A stretch of DNA of 5,152 nt. It comes from Actinomycetota bacterium (GTDB lineage Bacteria > Actinomycetota > UBA4738 > G016210805). This document shows, piece by piece, positions 4,781 to 5,152 of the stretch. Where the stretch lies: positions 1 through 5,152 of the forward strand of contig JACQTL010000034.1 of assembly GCA_016210805.1 (NCBI GenBank), given 5' to 3'. A program made the translations under genes and the position numbers. Numbering within the stretch: the stretch's first letter is position 1; each line of letters begins with the position of its first letter. Under the pieces are notes generated by a model. That model saw nothing but the letters and a program-made list of their open reading frames with translations. It made no database searches and was not told the origin of the DNA.

Positions 4781-5152
4781 CCCCTCCCCACCCGCGCCCC
4801 CTCCACGTCCTCCACGTCCTTCACCTCTGCGACGTCCTCCCGGAGGCCGACGTGCGGGCTCCCTCGCCGGCCCACGTCGAGATCCAGGTCATGGACGTGG
4901 GCGGGGTCCAGGAGACCGCCCTGTTCCAGCACGCCGACTCGGAGGTCCGGTTCCCGCTCCCGGAGGGGTTCGGGGGAGGGCGCCTCCGGCTCGCCTGTGG
5001 CGTGGCCACCCGGGCCTGGCCCGGGATGGGGGGCCCGATCGGCTTCCGGATCGGCGTCGAGGATCAAGGGCGGGTCCGCCTCCTGCACGAGTCGACCCTC
5101 GACCCGCGATCGGTGCCCCGGGACCGGGGATGGAGGCCGGTGGAGGTCGAGG
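4777..5152 (+). CDS. Putative beta-sandwich (carbohydrate-binding-like) protein, N-terminal part (3' truncated by window)
   Basis: An open frame without stops runs from GTG 4777 past the window end, 125 full codons. Its GTG shares GTGA with the glycosyltransferase stop, a classic coupling arrangement, and third positions are strongly GC, as in the genes beside it. Residues about 10-22 are LHVLHVLHLCDVL, then a low-complexity linker. Residues about 45-125 read as alternating beta strands (EVRFPLPEG, RLRLACGVATRAW, IGFRIGVEDQGRVRLLHEST, LDPRSVPRDRGWRPVEVE). The pattern L-x-x-x-x-G-x(5)-W ... V/I-x-F-x-I-x-V ... LDP ... R-x-W-x-x-V-x-V recalls a jelly-roll domain I associate with surface-glycan loci, but this is recall, not a search. 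No signal peptide is evident from this start. A later start is possible. The rest of the protein and its function are unseen. Confidence 0.65.
   Translation, partial: MTPPHPRPLHVLHVLHLCDVLPEADVRAPSPAHVEIQVMDVGGVQETALFQHADSEVRFPLPEGFGGGRLRLACGVATRAWPGMGGPIGFRIGVEDQGRVRLLHESTLDPRSVPRDRGWRPVEVE
4801..4827 (+). repeat. 9-bp tandem repeat (2 exact plus 1 degenerate copy) inside the downstream gene
   Basis: CTCCACGTC occurs twice head-to-tail (4801-4809, 4810-4818), followed by the diverged CTTCACCTC. It is in frame and encodes LHV-LHV-LHL near the N terminus. The copy number could change without a frameshift. Confidence 0.7.

Overview
The window is very GC-rich and its codons end almost always in G or C. 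It carries several starts without a clear Shine-Dalgarno sequence, candidate promoters of the TANNNT -10 type, and a secreted protein ending in the Cys-Glu RTX tail often seen in Actinomycetota. I read it as chromosomal DNA of an actinobacterium, possibly a deep-branching lineage. This is inference from composition and protein style; nothing here fixes the genus.

Left part (1-1920): the last 45 codons of a c-di-GMP phosphodiesterase (EAL domain) run rightwards and meet head-to-head a 566-residue exported protein on the minus strand. That protein has a signal peptide, a NosD-like right-handed beta-helix and a C-terminal block of RTX (calcium-binding) nonapeptides. A perfect 13-bp inverted repeat lies just upstream of its ribosome binding site and overlaps its best candidate promoter.

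Middle (1921-2588): a tRNA-Val(CAC) gene on the minus strand with an encoded CCA end, repeated four times. Upstream of it are a hairpin with a short T-rich tail and a 35-codon minus-strand ORF for a single-pass membrane peptide with a good Shine-Dalgarno sequence. No gap here exceeds about 200 bp. The remainder holds only hairpins and candidate promoters.

Right part (2589-5152): a PfkB-family (ribokinase-like) sugar kinase on the minus strand is divergent from a GT-B/GT4-type glycosyltransferase on the plus strand. They share an 89-bp region containing nested inverted repeats. The glycosyltransferase stop codon overlaps by 4 bp the GTG start of a further, window-truncated gene with a beta-rich domain, so these two probably form an operon for extracellular glycan or glycolipid synthesis. 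Whether the kinase belongs to that pathway cannot be decided here.

I found no mobile element, CRISPR array or defence system. The least expected features are the small membrane peptide, the dyad at the beta-helix gene, the (CCA)4 tRNA end, and the altered donor-site residues plus four-cysteine insert in the glycosyltransferase.
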